Positions 56,123 through 64,000 of a stretch of DNA of 64,000 nucleotides are shown here, piece by piece. The stretch spans positions 62,001 to 126,000 of the forward strand of contig NZ_CP130701.1 in assembly GCF_030553075.1 (NCBI RefSeq), read 5' to 3'. The notes under the pieces were generated by a model that searched no databases, was not told where the DNA came from, and worked only from the letters and a program-made list of their open reading frames with translations. Position 1 is the first letter of the stretch, and each line of letters begins with the position of its first letter. This DNA comes from Halomonas sp. I5-271120 (GTDB lineage Bacteria > Pseudomonadota > Gammaproteobacteria > Pseudomonadales > Halomonadaceae). Position numbers and translations under genes: made by a program.

Positions 56123-57043
56123 ATGAGCCGCTTGAACTATCACCACCTCTACTATTTCTGGCGCGTGGCCGCCGAGGGCAACCTCACCCGAGTTGCCGAA
56201 TCGCTGCACCTGTCGCAGAGCGCCCTGTCGGCACAGATACGCAAACTGGAAGACAGGATGGGCAAGCCGCTGTTCGAGCGACGTAACCGCCGCTTGCTGC
56301 TGACCGAGGCGGGCCGGCAGGTGTTCAACTATGCCGAGGTGATCTTTACCAAGGGCGAGGAGCTGGAGTCGCTGATCAACCGGGGCATCGAGCCTGAGCA
56401 TCAGCACATACGCATCGGCACGCTCTCCAGCATGTCGCGCAATTTCATCGAGGGCTTCATCGCCCCGCTGCTGCACCGGGATGGGCCAAAAGTGCAGTTC
56501 AGCCTCTACGCCCGGAGCATGGCCGACCTGCTTGATGGCCTCGCCCGCCACGAGTTCGACCTGGTGCTGACCAACACGCAATTGCAGCCCTCTGACTCGC
56601 CACAGGCGGCCTGGCAAAGCCAGTTGCTGGCCCGCCAACCGCTCTCCATCATCGGCCCACCCGACTCAGAGCCACCCCTGCCCTTTCCCCAGGGCTACGA
56701 TGGCCTGCGCTGGGTGCTGCCGGGCGAACATCATGAGGTACGGCGCGCCTTCGATGGCTATTGCAGCCTGCATCAGTACCGGCCAGACATTCTCGCCGAG
56801 GCCGATGACATGGCCATGCTGCGCCTGCTGGCCCGGGACAGCGGCGCCGTGAGCGTGCTGCCCGAGGTGGTGGTCAAGGATGAGCTTGAGCAGGGGCGCT
56901 TAACACGCTTCAAACGGCTGCCCAACGTGTACGAGAACTTCTACGCCATCACCCTGCCTCGGGAGTTCATGCCGGCCGTGGTATCGGAGCTGCTGGCCCG
57001 CCCCCAGATAGAGCTGTCCTCGGCGCATGGCGAGGGCGGCTAA
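56123..57043 (+). CDS. LysR family regulator (NhaR-like), divergent from dabBA
   Basis: 306 aa. An N-terminal winged HTH: LNYHHLYYFWRVAAEGNLTRVAESLHLSQSALSAQIRKLEDRMGKPLFERRNRRLLLTEAG, similar to NhaR-type members. An effector-binding domain follows (about 95-295). The ATG at 56123 begins the family's conserved start; the 100-bp intergenic region with dabB should carry overlapping promoters. It probably controls DAB expression by an inorganic-carbon or ion signal. Confidence 0.88.
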   Translation: MSRLNYHHLYYFWRVAAEGNLTRVAESLHLSQSALSAQIRKLEDRMGKPLFERRNRRLLLTEAGRQVFNYAEVIFTKGEELESLINRGIEPEHQHIRIGTLSSMSRNFIEGFIAPLLHRDGPKVQFSLYARSMADLLDGLARHEFDLVLTNTQLQPSDSPQAAWQSQLLARQPLSIIGPPDSEPPLPFPQGYDGLRWVLPGEHHEVRRAFDGYCSLHQYRPDILAEADDMAMLRLLARDSGAVSVLPEVVVKDELEQGRLTRFKRLPNVYENFYAITLPREFMPAVVSELLARPQIELSSAHGEGG

Positions 57044-57073
57044 TGGCCTCCACCTGTGGCATCGCGTCCAAAC

Positions 57074-57113
57074 GAAACGCCCCCGCGCCAGATGACCGGC
57101 GCGGGGGCGTTTC
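57074..57113. terminator. Bidirectional terminator
   Basis: A 16-bp stem GAAACGCCCCCGCGCC / GGCGCGGGGGCGTTTC around an 8-nt loop, between the LysR gene and the convergent OsmC-YcaO gene. Confidence 0.9.
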
Positions 57114-57157
57114 AGGGGGGCCGCTAAAGGCAGGCGCTAAGACAAAGCGCTAACGGC

Positions 57158-59347
57158 TTACTGCTGGCCGGCCAGGGCCGCACGGTGCGCGTGCAGCTTC
57201 TTGTAGCTCTCGATCAGTCGCTGGTGCTTCTCGAGCCCTTCCAGCTGCATGTTGGTCGGGGTCAAGCCGTGGAAGCGCATGTCACCGTTGATGGAATCGA
57301 CTACGGCGCTGATGGTGTCCTCGCCAAACATACGCGTGAAGTTATAGAGATAGTCTTCCAGCTCCAGCTCGTCATCTAGGGCGATCTGCAGCACCGCGTT
57401 CATCGCCTGGTAGAAGAGCCCGCGTTCAACGCTGTTGTCGTTGAACTGCAGGAACATCTCGACCCGCTCAAGCGCGTCTTCGAGCTGGCCAAGCGCCAGG
57501 TTGATCAGAAGCTTCAGCTCGAGGATTGTGAGCTGACCCCAGACGGTATTCTCATCGAACTCGATGCCGATCAGGGTGATGATGTCTTCGTGATCATCGA
57601 TCTGGGTTTCTTCCAGGCGTTCGAGCAGGCCGGCCAGTTGATCGTCATCCAGGGAGTGGATGTTGAGAATGTCCTCACGGAACAACAGCGCCTTGTTGGT
57701 GTTGTCCCACACCAGATCCTCGACCGGATAGACCTCGGAATAGCCCGGCACCAGGATGCGGCACACTGGCGCGCCCAGGTCTTCAAAGACAGCCACATAG
57801 ACCTCTTTGCCCATCTCTTCGAGCATGCCAAACAGGCAGGCAGCCTCTTCCGAGGTAGTGCCCGAGAAGTCCCACTCGCAGAAGTCCACGTCCGCCTTCG
57901 AGCTGAAGAAACGCCAGGAGACCAGGCCCGAGGAGTCGATGAAGTGCTCGACGAAGTTGTTCGGCTCGGTGACGGCCAGCGAGTTGAAGGTCGGCGGCAT
58001 GAAGTCGTTCAGACCCTCGAAGCTGCGGCCCTGCATCAGCTCGGTCAGGCTGCGCTCAAGGGCGACTTCGAAGCTCGGATGCGCGCCGAAGGAGGCAAAG
58101 ACGCCACCGGTCTTGGGGTTCATTAGGGTGACACAGGCCACCGGGAAGCGCCCGCCCAGGGAAGCATCCTTGACCAGCACCGGGAAGCCTTGAGCCTCCA
58201 GCGCTTCAACGCCCTCGAGGATATCGGGATACTTCTTCAGCACATCCATCGGCACGTCCGGTAGCGCGATCTCTTGCTCGATAATCTCGCGCTTCACCGC
58301 CCGCTCGAAGATCTCCGACAGGCACTGCACCTCGGCTTCCTGCAGAGTGTTGCCGGCACTCATGCCGTTGCTGAGAAAGAGGTTCTCGATCAGGTTCGAG
58401 GGGAAATAAACCGTTTCGCCATCCGACTGGCGCACGAAGGGCAGCGAAACGATGCCGCGCTCCACCTTGCCGGAGTTGGTATCGATCAGGTTCGAGCCGC
58501 ACAGCTCGTCGTCCGGGTTGTAGATCGCAAGGCAGTGCGCGTCCAGGATGCCCTCGGGCAGCTCGTCATTCGGGCCCGGCTGGAACCACTTCTCGTTCGG
58601 GTAATGAACAAACTCGCGGTTGGCAACCTCCTCGCCGAAGAACTGATCGTTGTAGAAGAAGTTGCAGCTCAGGCGTTCGATGAACTCACCCAGCGCCGAG
58701 GCCAGCGCACTTTCCTTGCTGGAGCCCTTGCCGTTGGTGAAACACATGGGGGAGGCGGCATCACGAATGTGCAGCGACCAGACATGCGGCACGATGTTTC
58801 GCCAGGAGGCGATCTCGACCTTCATGCCGAGGTTCTCGAAGATGCCGGTCATGTTGGCGATGGTCTGCTCGAGCGGCAGGTCCTTGCCCTCGATCCAGGT
58901 GCTCTGCCCTTCCGCCGGCTCGGCCATCAGCAGCGCCTGGGCGTCCTCGTCCAAGTTCTCGACCGTCTCGATCTTGAACTCGGGACCGGTCTGCACCACC
59001 TTCTTGACCGTGCAGCGCTCGATGGAGCGCAGGATGCCCTCGCGATCCTTGGCGGACAGATCTTCCGGCAGCTCGACCTGAATCTTGAAGATCTGGTTGT
59101 AGCGGTCTTCCGGGTCGACGATGTTGTTCTGCGACAGCCGAATGTTCTCGGTGGGAATGTTGCGCGCATTGCAGTACAGCCGCACGAAATAGGCCGCGCA
59201 GAGCGCCGAGGATGCCAGGAAATAGTCGAACGGACTCGGCGCCGACCCATCGCCCTTGTAGCGGATGGGCTGATCGGTGATGACGGTAAAATCGTCAAAC
59301 TTGGCTTCAAGTCTGAGATTTTCGAGGAAGTTGACCTTGATTTCCAT
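57158..59347 (-). CDS. OsmC domain-YcaO domain fusion protein
   Basis: 729 aa. Residues about 1-135 form an OsmC/Ohr-like domain with both candidate redox cysteines (SSALCAAYF and SIERCTVKK). From about 150 on it is a YcaO protein, which activates amide backbones with ATP: GKGSSKESALASALGEFIERLS, SNGMSAGNTLQEAEVQCLSEIFERAVK and the EVALERSLTELMQGRSF block. The C-terminal 140 residues are helical and TPR-like. E. coli YcaO has no OsmC part. No RiPP precursor or partner enzyme is adjacent, so it belongs to the housekeeping YcaO group, linked in E. coli to RimO-dependent modification of ribosomal S12. The start at 59347 fits the OsmC fold. Confidence 0.88.
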   Translation of the reverse strand: MEIKVNFLENLRLEAKFDDFTVITDQPIRYKGDGSAPSPFDYFLASSALCAAYFVRLYCNARNIPTENIRLSQNNIVDPEDRYNQIFKIQVELPEDLSAKDREGILRSIERCTVKKVVQTGPEFKIETVENLDEDAQALLMAEPAEGQSTWIEGKDLPLEQTIANMTGIFENLGMKVEIASWRNIVPHVWSLHIRDAASPMCFTNGKGSSKESALASALGEFIERLSCNFFYNDQFFGEEVANREFVHYPNEKWFQPGPNDELPEGILDAHCLAIYNPDDELCGSNLIDTNSGKVERGIVSLPFVRQSDGETVYFPSNLIENLFLSNGMSAGNTLQEAEVQCLSEIFERAVKREIIEQEIALPDVPMDVLKKYPDILEGVEALEAQGFPVLVKDASLGGRFPVACVTLMNPKTGGVFASFGAHPSFEVALERSLTELMQGRSFEGLNDFMPPTFNSLAVTEPNNFVEHFIDSSGLVSWRFFSSKADVDFCEWDFSGTTSEEAACLFGMLEEMGKEVYVAVFEDLGAPVCRILVPGYSEVYPVEDLVWDNTNKALLFREDILNIHSLDDDQLAGLLERLEETQIDDHEDIITLIGIEFDENTVWGQLTILELKLLINLALGQLEDALERVEMFLQFNDNSVERGLFYQAMNAVLQIALDDELELEDYLYNFTRMFGEDTISAVVDSINGDMRFHGLTPTNMQLEGLEKHQRLIESYKKLHAHRAALAGQQ

Positions 59348-59482
59348 GAACGAAGCACCGGATATGTGTATGGGGGGCCCTAAGGCGTAACCCGCCATTA
59401 TCCAGTTTTTGCCGCCATTCGTCTTGGGCGCTTACTAAAAAACACCGCCAAATGCGAGACGGACGAGCGAGCCAGGCCTGGC

Positions 59483-60799
59483 TCACACCGCTGTCATCAC
59501 ACGATTACGACCATGCCCCTTAGCCTGATACAGGGCCATATCGGCTCTCTTCAACAAGGTTTCGGGCGTATTGCCATTGCCGGGAGAAGTGGCAACGCCA
59601 AAGCTCATGGTCACTATTGCCGTGAGCTTTCCGTCAAGTTGGAAGACCTTCGACGCTATGGCGTCCCTCGCGCGCTCCGCGGCCTGGCGCGCGGCCTCAG
59701 CGTTACAGTCCGGCAGAATCACCACGAACTCCTCGCCACCAAAGCGACACGCCTTATCAACCTCTCGCAGATTGTCTGCCAGTGCTTGGCCAACAGCACA
59801 CAAGACTTCGTCCCCCGTTTGGTGGCCATAGCGGTCATTGAAGGTCTTGAAATGATCGATGTCACCGATGATCAAGCTGAACGAGCCGCCGCTTCGTTCA
59901 GATCGCTTGACTTCGTCTGCCAGCAAGCGATCAAACTCTCGTCGATTATATAGGCCGGTCAAGCCATCGGTTATCGCCATGCTTCGAAGGCTGTTTTCTT
60001 GCTCACGAATTCGCTGCGTCATCTGGTTGAAGGCATTGGCTACATTAACCAGCTCGCATGGAATTTGAACTTCAATCTGGTGCTCGCGATCACCACTAGA
60101 AAAACGCATGGAGCCGTCTACCAGTTGATTCATGCTGTTAACGAGAGAGCGGTTGATTAACACGACCCCCATGACCGCACCAATGATAGAAACAACCAAT
60201 CCTCCCAACGCGAGGTACTCCAACAGTGCCAGCCGAGACAAAACTTGTTCATGAGCTCGGTCGCTTCTGATGCTTACAGCGTCACGAATGGTTTCAAGCT
60301 GATGGGCGAGGCGGTCAATAAGCGATTCGAATTCATGGACTTGAGCTGAAACAGTCGCATTGCCGTGCAGACCTTCACCCGCCAGTATTGTGCCCGAAAG
60401 AGACGATAGCTCCTGCCACTGATTTCGCGCTTCGTCGAGATTGGCCACATTGAAACCTTGCCCATCCATGGCGGTGGCAAGATTTTCAAGGCTCGCGTTG
60501 ATCTGACTAGCCTCTTCTTGATAGGCGGTCCTGAGCCGGGGCTCGCCATCAGTGACGAAATCGACAACTGACTCCGAGACATCCCAAAGTGACAGCTGAA
60601 CACTCTGCAATGGATGCAGAATATTGCGCTGCGCCGAGGCAACCTCGAGCAGGGGCTGAATGATCGTGCCACGATACAAGAGGTAACCAGTCACCGCAGA
60701 CAGGTAAATTGGCGCAAGGCTCATCAGCATGCCTGTTGCTAGCCAGAACTTCAGCGATCGACGCCGCCAGAATGCCGGTATATCCTGTATTCTTTTCAT
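59483..60799 (-). CDS. Diguanylate cyclase with periplasmic sensor and HAMP
   Basis: 438 aa. Two membrane helices (about 17-42 and 190-215) frame a periplasmic helical sensor. HAMP follows (about 210-260), then a GGDEF domain with active-site GGEEF in CRFGGEEFVVILPD. The inhibitory I-site RxxD (REVD) lies exactly five residues before it, so both catalysis and product feedback appear intact. It makes cyclic-di-GMP. The gene begins 76 bp from an IS1380-family element inserted upstream, which may have replaced its promoter. Confidence 0.92.
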   Translation of the reverse strand: MKRIQDIPAFWRRRSLKFWLATGMLMSLAPIYLSAVTGYLLYRGTIIQPLLEVASAQRNILHPLQSVQLSLWDVSESVVDFVTDGEPRLRTAYQEEASQINASLENLATAMDGQGFNVANLDEARNQWQELSSLSGTILAGEGLHGNATVSAQVHEFESLIDRLAHQLETIRDAVSIRSDRAHEQVLSRLALLEYLALGGLVVSIIGAVMGVVLINRSLVNSMNQLVDGSMRFSSGDREHQIEVQIPCELVNVANAFNQMTQRIREQENSLRSMAITDGLTGLYNRREFDRLLADEVKRSERSGGSFSLIIGDIDHFKTFNDRYGHQTGDEVLCAVGQALADNLREVDKACRFGGEEFVVILPDCNAEAARQAAERARDAIASKVFQLDGKLTAIVTMSFGVATSPGNGNTPETLLKRADMALYQAKGHGRNRVMTAV

Positions 60800-60875
60800 C
60801 CAACCTCTTTGACACTGGGACAGCCTATCTTTTCGCTAGCTCGACCTCAGTAAGCATACAGGACATTCACGTCAT

Positions 60876-62592
60876 CCCGCCTCATTCATGAGGGCGCTGA
60901 TCGAGAATCGTGAAGATCGGTGCTGCCGGCACTACCCATCCGGAGCAGCATTGGCGGCGTGAGAACCTGCCGTCATATGCTCAGGAAGAGCATTTTCTTC
61001 GCGCTTATATAGTCTTCAGGAATTGATTTCGGCCATCAGGGCAGCCGTAATCGCCAGCCACCATGGTGGCCGCCTTGCTCGTGAGTCAGTCGTCGTGTCG
61101 CCGGGCGTCAGCTCAGTGCGGTCAGCTTCGGTAACCCTTTCAGCAAGGTGGGCCACCATTTGTCGGCAGCATCACCGAGGTGAACGGTGATGCGCCTTGC
61201 GTGCAGTGACAATGTCGCGGCGATCTTGAGCACCTGTTCGCGCATCCTGCTCAGGCTCCAGCCTTGGCGGGTTTGCCGCTCCAGGAGGCAGCGCAGGCCA
61301 TGCAGGACCTGATAGGCGTAGAGGCTCAGCAGCAGACTCACCTCGTTGCGGGCCATCACGTCCTGAACGGTGGAGGCGCCGCGATCGGTCGACGAGAGGT
61401 GCACGTCGAGTGCCGACTTCACCTCGCCCATGTGCGCCTCAGCGCTGCCGCGCTTGCGGTAGAGCGCCAGGACCTTCTCCGGCGGCCAGTCGAACTTGCC
61501 GAGGTTGGTGACCAGGAAGAAGGCATGTAGCAACAGATCATCGGGGCGTTCCTGCACCACCAACACCACGCGCCGTGGCGCCGCCCAGGAACCGGCTTGG
61601 TACTCCAGGTCATGGCACCATTCACGAGGCTGTTCGGGTGGCCGGCCTCGTGGCCGCTTCAGATGTGGCGCCGCCAGCGCCTGCAGGCCCGTGTGGCTGC
61701 GCAGCCGGCCCAGGTACTCGATGTCGCGATCTTCCAGGGCCTTCAGTGTGGCGTTGTCGGTGAACCCCGCATCGATGCGCACTCGAATCTGGGCCCCGGT
61801 GCTCTCGTTGAGTCGCCTGACCAAGTGCGGGATCCAGGTGTCGGCGTTCTCGGCCGGGCCGGCGTTGCCTTCCCGCAGCAGGCCGCCCACCATGTCGCCG
61901 GTCTCGGCCAGCGAGGCCACCAGCGGCGAGTAGATTCGTGCGCCGTAAAGACCATGAAACGCCGAGCCGCCCTGGTGACCGTGGACCTCGATCGGCAGGC
62001 CGTCGATGTCCAGCGTCAGCTGCTCGGGGCGTTCGCCATTCTTCAGCGAGGTCAGACGCCAGACCACCAGCCGCAGCAGGCCTTCGTGCACGGCATCAAT
62101 GTTGTCGTTGCGCCCGAGACACGTCAGCAGCCGCGACAGCGTGGCTTGAGATGGTCGATCTTGGGCCAGTGGCGTCATTCCGCGAGCATCGCTGCAGGCC
62201 AACTGCCAGAGCGGGTCACGACGCAGCGTGTCGGTATCACTGAGGTCGATCCAGCCCATCGCGCGCTGCAGCACCAGGGTGCGCAGCTGGCTGGCCAGAG
62301 AATGACGGATTCGCAGCGGGTGGCGCCGATCGACCAGATTGTCTTCGAGCGCCTCGATCACGCCGCTGTTATCGAGGGCTTCACGCAGCAGCAAGGCGCC
62401 GCTGTCGCTGGTGGAGCGCTGGCCGTCGAGCTCAACGCGGATGGACCCGTTGCAGGACGGAATCCAGGGAGATACGCTTTCACCCATAGCGGATGGTCCT
62501 CTGGAATCAGGTTCTTGCCGGAACGTTCTGATTTCTCAAGAGAATACCATCCGCTATCTTCGTTTTCAGGCCTGCCTCATGAATAAGCCGGG
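60876..62592 (-). mobile_element. IS1380-family insertion sequence with 5-bp target duplication
   Basis: 1,717 bp. Terminal inverted repeats start CCCGCCTCATTCATGAGG (left) and CCCGGCTTATTCATGAGG (right), 16 of 18 bases alike. GTCAT stands on both sides (60871-60875 and 62593-62597), the target duplication. The single transposase gene is on the minus strand. The clean duplication suggests a recent, intact insertion. Confidence 0.85.
61108..62487 (-). CDS. IS1380-family transposase
   Basis: 459 aa, DDE type. Conserved segments include DSGALLLREAL, LTLDIDGLPIEVHGHQGGS (first Asp), RIRIDAGFTDNATLKALEDRDIEYLGRLR-like RVRIDAGF (second Asp) and YRKRGSAEAHMGEVKSALDV (Glu). It is full length without frameshift. 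Confidence 0.92.
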   Translation of the reverse strand: MGESVSPWIPSCNGSIRVELDGQRSTSDSGALLLREALDNSGVIEALEDNLVDRRHPLRIRHSLASQLRTLVLQRAMGWIDLSDTDTLRRDPLWQLACSDARGMTPLAQDRPSQATLSRLLTCLGRNDNIDAVHEGLLRLVVWRLTSLKNGERPEQLTLDIDGLPIEVHGHQGGSAFHGLYGARIYSPLVASLAETGDMVGGLLREGNAGPAENADTWIPHLVRRLNESTGAQIRVRIDAGFTDNATLKALEDRDIEYLGRLRSHTGLQALAAPHLKRPRGRPPEQPREWCHDLEYQAGSWAAPRRVVLVVQERPDDLLLHAFFLVTNLGKFDWPPEKVLALYRKRGSAEAHMGEVKSALDVHLSSTDRGASTVQDVMARNEVSLLLSLYAYQVLHGLRCLLERQTRQGWSLSRMREQVLKIAATLSLHARRITVHLGDAADKWWPTLLKGLPKLTALS

Positions 62593-62836
62593 GTCATAAC
62601 TTCATGTGAGCGATGCCGATCAAATCGCTTCCTCTGGAGTGGAGCCTTGCTCAATGACCTCCCCCACTAAGGCCACCATGCTCGACACTTGGAGGTTTGC
62701 AAGCGACATGGCCGTCCCAATGAACAGTCCATTCACCAGCCTGGCTAAGCATCTCGGCGAACCACCGCGACCGGGGTGGTAGTGGCCAGCCTCGTCGCCC
62801 GTGACATATCAGGCATCGCTGATAAATTTCAATAAT
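62593..62836. other. Intergenic region right of the IS1380 element
   Basis: 244 bp with no recognisable gene; it begins with the target duplication. Possible remains of a gene could not be identified. Confidence 0.4.
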
Positions 62837-63283
62837 TCATTTGGCAGTCAAGTGTAAGAAAAAGGCCAGCGCTGCCAGAAGCAAAGCCGTACTGGCAATT
62901 ATAGCCACCGGATAATATAAATTACCTGCCAACTCCAGCTGACTATACTTAATCACCATAATCAACCCCTCAAGCGCCAGCGCAATGCAAACTAGCCCTA
63001 TAAACCGAGGTATGGTCCGTCTTAAGCTTGCGACTGCGCCTTCTTCCTCATCACTGCCCGAATGTTCTCTATTGACAACCAGCGCCAACTCGAAGAGCGC
63101 CAAGGCAATAATTGCCGTATTAACGCTGCTCAAAAAAATCTGCATAAACTCCGCGCCTTCCATAAACCCTTTAGCAACGGACATCAGCAGTGAAACAATA
63201 ATCGCGATAGCCAACCCTAAAAAGATCAGGGCAAATAATTTCGCAAATACCGCCCGAACAAAATAAACCGTTTTATCATTCAT
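62837..63283 (-). CDS. Small four-helix membrane protein, function unknown
   Basis: 148 aa. Four hydrophobic helices: about 13-35, 50-68, 90-110 and 120-145, with an acidic SDEEEGA loop. No family was recognised. It is AT-richer than the core genome and stands between two insertion sequences, so it may have come in by transfer. The ATG at 63283 is chosen; a possible start at 63301 has no better ribosome-binding site. Confidence 0.6.
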   Translation of the reverse strand: MNDKTVYFVRAVFAKLFALIFLGLAIAIIVSLLMSVAKGFMEGAEFMQIFLSSVNTAIIALALFELALVVNREHSGSDEEEGAVASLRRTIPRFIGLVCIALALEGLIMVIKYSQLELAGNLYYPVAIIASTALLLAALAFFLHLTAK

Positions 63284-63290
63284 CACACCC

Positions 63291-64000
63291 GGCGGTCTCA
63301 AGTTCCAAGCGCAACGCTATTGAAGGGTGCTCGGACCGCCGACGGATTTCTTGAGCACCTCGGCGTAGACTTCCAGTGGGGTTCGCCAGTCCAGTGTCTG
63401 GCGAGGCCGTGTGTTCAGTGAGTCGGCGATCTCGTCGAGCTCTTCCTGGCTGTAGACGGAGAGATCCGTGCCCTTTGGCAGATACTGCCGCAACAGCCCG
63501 TTGGTGTTCTCGTTCGAACCTCGCTGCCAGGGGCTATGCGGGTCAGCGAAGTAGATCGCCGTGCCGGTCTTCTGGGTGATCTCGGCATGTTTCACCATCT
63601 CTCTGCCTTGATCGTAGGTCATGGACAAGCGCAGCGATCGCGGCACCTCGTTTAGCTTGTCGCTGAAGCCAACGGCCGCTGCGGTGGCGGTGGTGCCATC
63701 CACTTTCGCCAGAATCACCAATCGCGTGGTGCGTTCCACCAGCGTACCGACGGCAGAGCGATTGTTGGCACCGATGATGAGATCGCCTTCCCAGTGGCCA
63801 GGCATCAAACGATCTTCGACCTCAGGCGGTCGCGCGTGGATGCTGACCAGATCGGGAATCTGGTTGCGCCGATCCGTGCCACGACTTCGTGGCCGGCGTT
63901 TGCCGTTGCCTTGTCGCAGGCAGGCGATGAGTTCCTTTTTGAGGCTACCGCGGGGCATCACATAGAGCGCGTTGTAGATGGCCTCGTGCGAGACCTGTCG
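63291..64000 (-). mobile_element. IS30-family insertion sequence, partial (right end beyond window)
   Basis: The left terminus is probably the sequence from about 63291, GGCGGTCTCAAGTTCCAAGC, of a type seen at IS30-family ends. The other end and the target duplication lie outside the window, so limits are tentative. Confidence 0.55.
63317..64000 (-). CDS. IS30-family transposase, C-terminal part
   Basis: About 227 visible residues; the frame stays open to the window end (RQVSHEAIYNALYVMPRG). The rve-type catalytic Asp-Asp-Glu set is visible: GHWEGDLIIGANN, SMTYDQGREM and RGSNENTNGLLRQYLPKG. The N-terminal DNA-binding domain is cut off. Confidence 0.92.
   Translation of the reverse strand, partial: RQVSHEAIYNALYVMPRGSLKKELIACLRQGNGKRRPRSRGTDRRNQIPDLVSIHARPPEVEDRLMPGHWEGDLIIGANNRSAVGTLVERTTRLVILAKVDGTTATAAAVGFSDKLNEVPRSLRLSMTYDQGREMVKHAEITQKTGTAIYFADPHSPWQRGSNENTNGLLRQYLPKGTDLSVYSQEELDEIADSLNTRPRQTLDWRTPLEVYAEVLKKSVGGPSTLQ

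Overview
The window reads as a chromosomal segment of a GC-rich gammaproteobacterium, most likely a member of the Halomonadaceae (Halomonas and relatives). The evidence is the uvrY/gacA-uvrC-pgsA-tRNA(Gly, Cys, Leu) block, the ihfB-lapA-lapB-pyrF block, groESL, many TRAP and ABC importers, a leucine degradation (liu) operon and a DabAB inorganic-carbon pump. This assignment is inference from gene content; no 16S rRNA gene is present.

Layout. 1-9.8 kb: histidine kinase tail, DUF294-type nucleotidyltransferase, hlyU, argG, rnt, grxD, argF, tRNA-Ala, gacA/uvrY, uvrC, pgsA and a tRNA-Gly/Cys/Leu operon. 10-19 kb: FUSC transporter, nadB, ygfX-sdhE, ihfB-lapA-lapB, pyrF, a ComEA-like protein, an SDR and fxsA. 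19-25.6 kb: groES-groEL behind a sigma-32 promoter and a hairpin-rich leader, trmJ, an NhaC-type antiporter, a GGA-hairpin RNA gene of CsrB/RsmZ type that had no name in the protein-coding picture, psiE and ilvE. 25.6-33.5 kb: a catabolic-looking cluster with two histone-deacetylase-fold amidohydrolases, a cyclodeaminase/ketimine reductase, RidA, a TRAP importer and an AraC regulator. 33.7-38.1 kb: panE and a tungstate importer (tupBCA) with a divergent one-component sensor. 38.4-45.1 kb: the complete liuABCDE leucine/isovalerate operon.

45.1-49.6 kb is the most unusual part: an AT-richer, canonical integron layout. A truncated integron integrase with a LexA-like box lies at one end, transcribed away from three cassettes on the minus strand. 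Each cassette is bounded by an attC-like site, and each carries a TIR or TIR-like gene: TIR-like + NDT-like/TPR protein, ThsB-like + SLATT-type membrane protein, and a TIR-zinc ribbon-membrane fusion. This looks like a fixed library of NAD/nucleotide-signal antiphage systems. 49.6-52 kb holds small accessory genes flanked by a duplicated structured repeat. 52-57 kb is dabB-dabA with a LysR regulator. 57-64 kb has an OsmC-YcaO fusion, a diguanylate cyclase, an IS1380-family element with a 5-bp target duplication, a small membrane protein and an IS30-family transposase cut by the window end.

A theme across the window is short degenerate tandem repeats. They have 12-, 14-, 15- or 16-bp periods between or at the ends of genes, but 15-bp (in-frame) periods inside two liu genes.
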